NCBI GenBank assembly: GCA_934526185.1
Contig: CAKTAA010000115.1
Location: 1-6,734, forward strand
Reading direction: 5' to 3'
From: an uncultured Eubacteriales bacterium
Lineage (GTDB): Bacteria; Bacillota; Clostridia; Oscillospirales; CAG-272
Length of the DNA: 6,734 nucleotides
Numbering within the stretch: the first letter of the stretch is position 1; every line of letters begins with the position of its first letter. A program made the translations under genes and the position numbers. This document shows positions 6,385 through 6,734 of the stretch, piece by piece. The notes beneath the pieces were generated by a model. The model was not told the DNA's origin and did not search any database. It was given only the letters and a program-made list of their open reading frames with translations.

Positions 6385-6734
6385 ACCAGTAACCACCTTT
6401 CATTAGATTTCTTTTTGCATAGTTGTTTCCAAGACACCCACAGGACTTGGTATTGCCGCTGGTCAAATCGGTGGAAGAAACATCGGTTGTTCTTCCGCAA
6501 TCGCATTTGCACCGCCAGAGTGCCTTGCGATGATTGTTTGTGCCAACTCGCTTGATAACAGTTAGCATACCAAATCGTTGCCCTTTCAGGTCATTTGCAT
6601 GGGGTGTTCGTTTCAAGCACCCACAAGACTTCTTATGACCGTGTCGCAGGTCGCTGGTAGTGGCAAGTGTGGTATTACCACAATCGCACTTACATTCCCA
6701 CAGGCGATGTTGTCGCCCGTCAGTACCAGCCGAA
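6365..6734 (-). CDS. Tandem CxCxCG/SCGC putative zinc-binding protein upstream of int, 5' partial
   Basis: The frame is open from the right window edge to a TAA at 6365-6367, giving 122 visible residues; the true start is outside. The protein is two copies of one unit at a 61-residue period. Cysteines are C14, C16, C18, C37 and C39 in the first, and C75, C77, C79, C98 and C100 in the second (WECKCDCG...KKSCGCL and WRCKCDCG...TKSCGCL). Between them is DLKGQRFGMLTVIKR. This unit type is known from phage and mobile-element proteins in Firmicutes, often before AP2 or other DNA-binding domains. Here no AP2 domain follows, and a short Lys- and Tyr-rich tail ends the protein. The cysteines probably bind metal. 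It overlaps int by 20 bp, in the position an excisionase takes in Tn916, but shows no Xis-like winged helix. A role in DNA binding or control of integration is inference. More units may precede those seen. Confidence 0.8.
   Translation of the reverse strand, partial: SAGTDGRQHRLWECKCDCGNTTLATTSDLRHGHKKSCGCLKRTPHANDLKGQRFGMLTVIKRVGTNNHRKALWRCKCDCGRTTDVSSTDLTSGNTKSCGCLGNNYAKRNLMKGGYWYGKKDF
6393..6400 (-). promoter_or_regulatory. Ribosome binding site of int, inside the upstream gene
   Basis: AAAGGTGG on the minus strand lies 8 nt before the ATG at 6384 and within the last codons of the Cys-rich gene. It contains the GTG that would give a start four codons earlier, which argues against that start. 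Confidence 0.7.

Larger units (their letters stand above)
4811..6734. mobile_element. End of an integrative element with Tn916-type integrase (incomplete, continues past the window)
   Basis: A complete Tn916-family tyrosine recombinase read toward lysS, a small Cys-rich phage/ICE-type protein overlapping its start, repeat-rich non-coding DNA beyond the integrase stop and a visible shift to more AT-rich DNA after lysS together indicate one end of an integrated element. The left boundary given is approximate: it could lie anywhere from about 4789 to 4904. No conjugation, capsid or cargo gene is visible, so it cannot be classed as an ICE, IME or prophage. Confidence 0.6.

Noticed and set aside
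6385..6396. GTG start for the integrase four codons upstream of ATG 6384
   Set aside because: The GTG lies inside the AAAGGTGG ribosome binding site that is correctly spaced for ATG 6384.
6249..6512. 87-residue minus-strand frame spanning the end of the Cys-rich gene and the start of int
   Set aside because: It is a shifted frame across two well-supported genes and has no recognisable domain.
6365..6616. Treating the Cys-rich gene as an 83-residue protein starting at a TTG
   Set aside because: The frame stays open and homologous upstream: a second copy of the same Cys unit is encoded from 6617 to the window edge, so the TTG is internal.
1..6734. CRISPR array or insertion sequence
   Set aside because: No regularly spaced direct repeats of CRISPR length and no transposase frame or IS-type terminal inverted repeats were seen.

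Overview
The window reads as a Clostridia-type Firmicute chromosome (Lachnospiraceae/Oscillospiraceae-like) interrupted by the edge of an integrated mobile element. The evidence is the gene order (M23 peptidase, S41 C-terminal processing peptidase, greA, lysS), the class II lysyl-tRNA synthetase, purine-rich ribosome binding sites and the Tn916-type integrase. Nothing in the window fixes the genus.

Positions 1-4780 are host housekeeping DNA, all on the + strand. They hold the 3' part of a coiled-coil M23 (LytM) peptidoglycan endopeptidase, a membrane-anchored PDZ-containing S41 serine peptidase (CtpA-like), the transcript-cleavage factor GreA and lysyl-tRNA synthetase. In many Clostridia the first two lie directly downstream of ftsE-ftsX, so cell-wall remodelling under FtsEX control is the likely theme to the left. 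greA-lysS is a common pair linking transcription and translation. Non-coding gaps of about 100-280 bp separate the genes and contain hairpins but no riboswitch or T-box that I recognise.

Positions 4781-5088 are a 308-bp gene-free, AT-rich junction. It begins with a hairpin right after the lysS stop that lacks a U-tract. Next come two tandem GTGTTAAAA repeats, an AT-rich inverted repeat and two TTTACCCA repeats one helical turn apart. A strong + strand intrinsic terminator follows, and the region ends with a minus-strand terminator for the integrase gene. I infer that this is an end (att region) of an integrated element.

Positions 5089-6734 are element DNA on the minus strand, visibly more AT-rich than lysS. 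They hold a complete Tn916-family tyrosine integrase transcribed toward the element end. Just upstream, overlapping it by 20 bp, is the 3' part of a small protein made of two tandem cysteine-rich units (CxCxCG...SCGC, 61-residue period). It sits where an excisionase often lies. It is 5'-truncated by the window edge, and the rest of the element, including any cargo, is outside the window. The tandem-unit protein coupled to the integrase, and the repeat-rich junction after lysS, are the parts most worth a second look.
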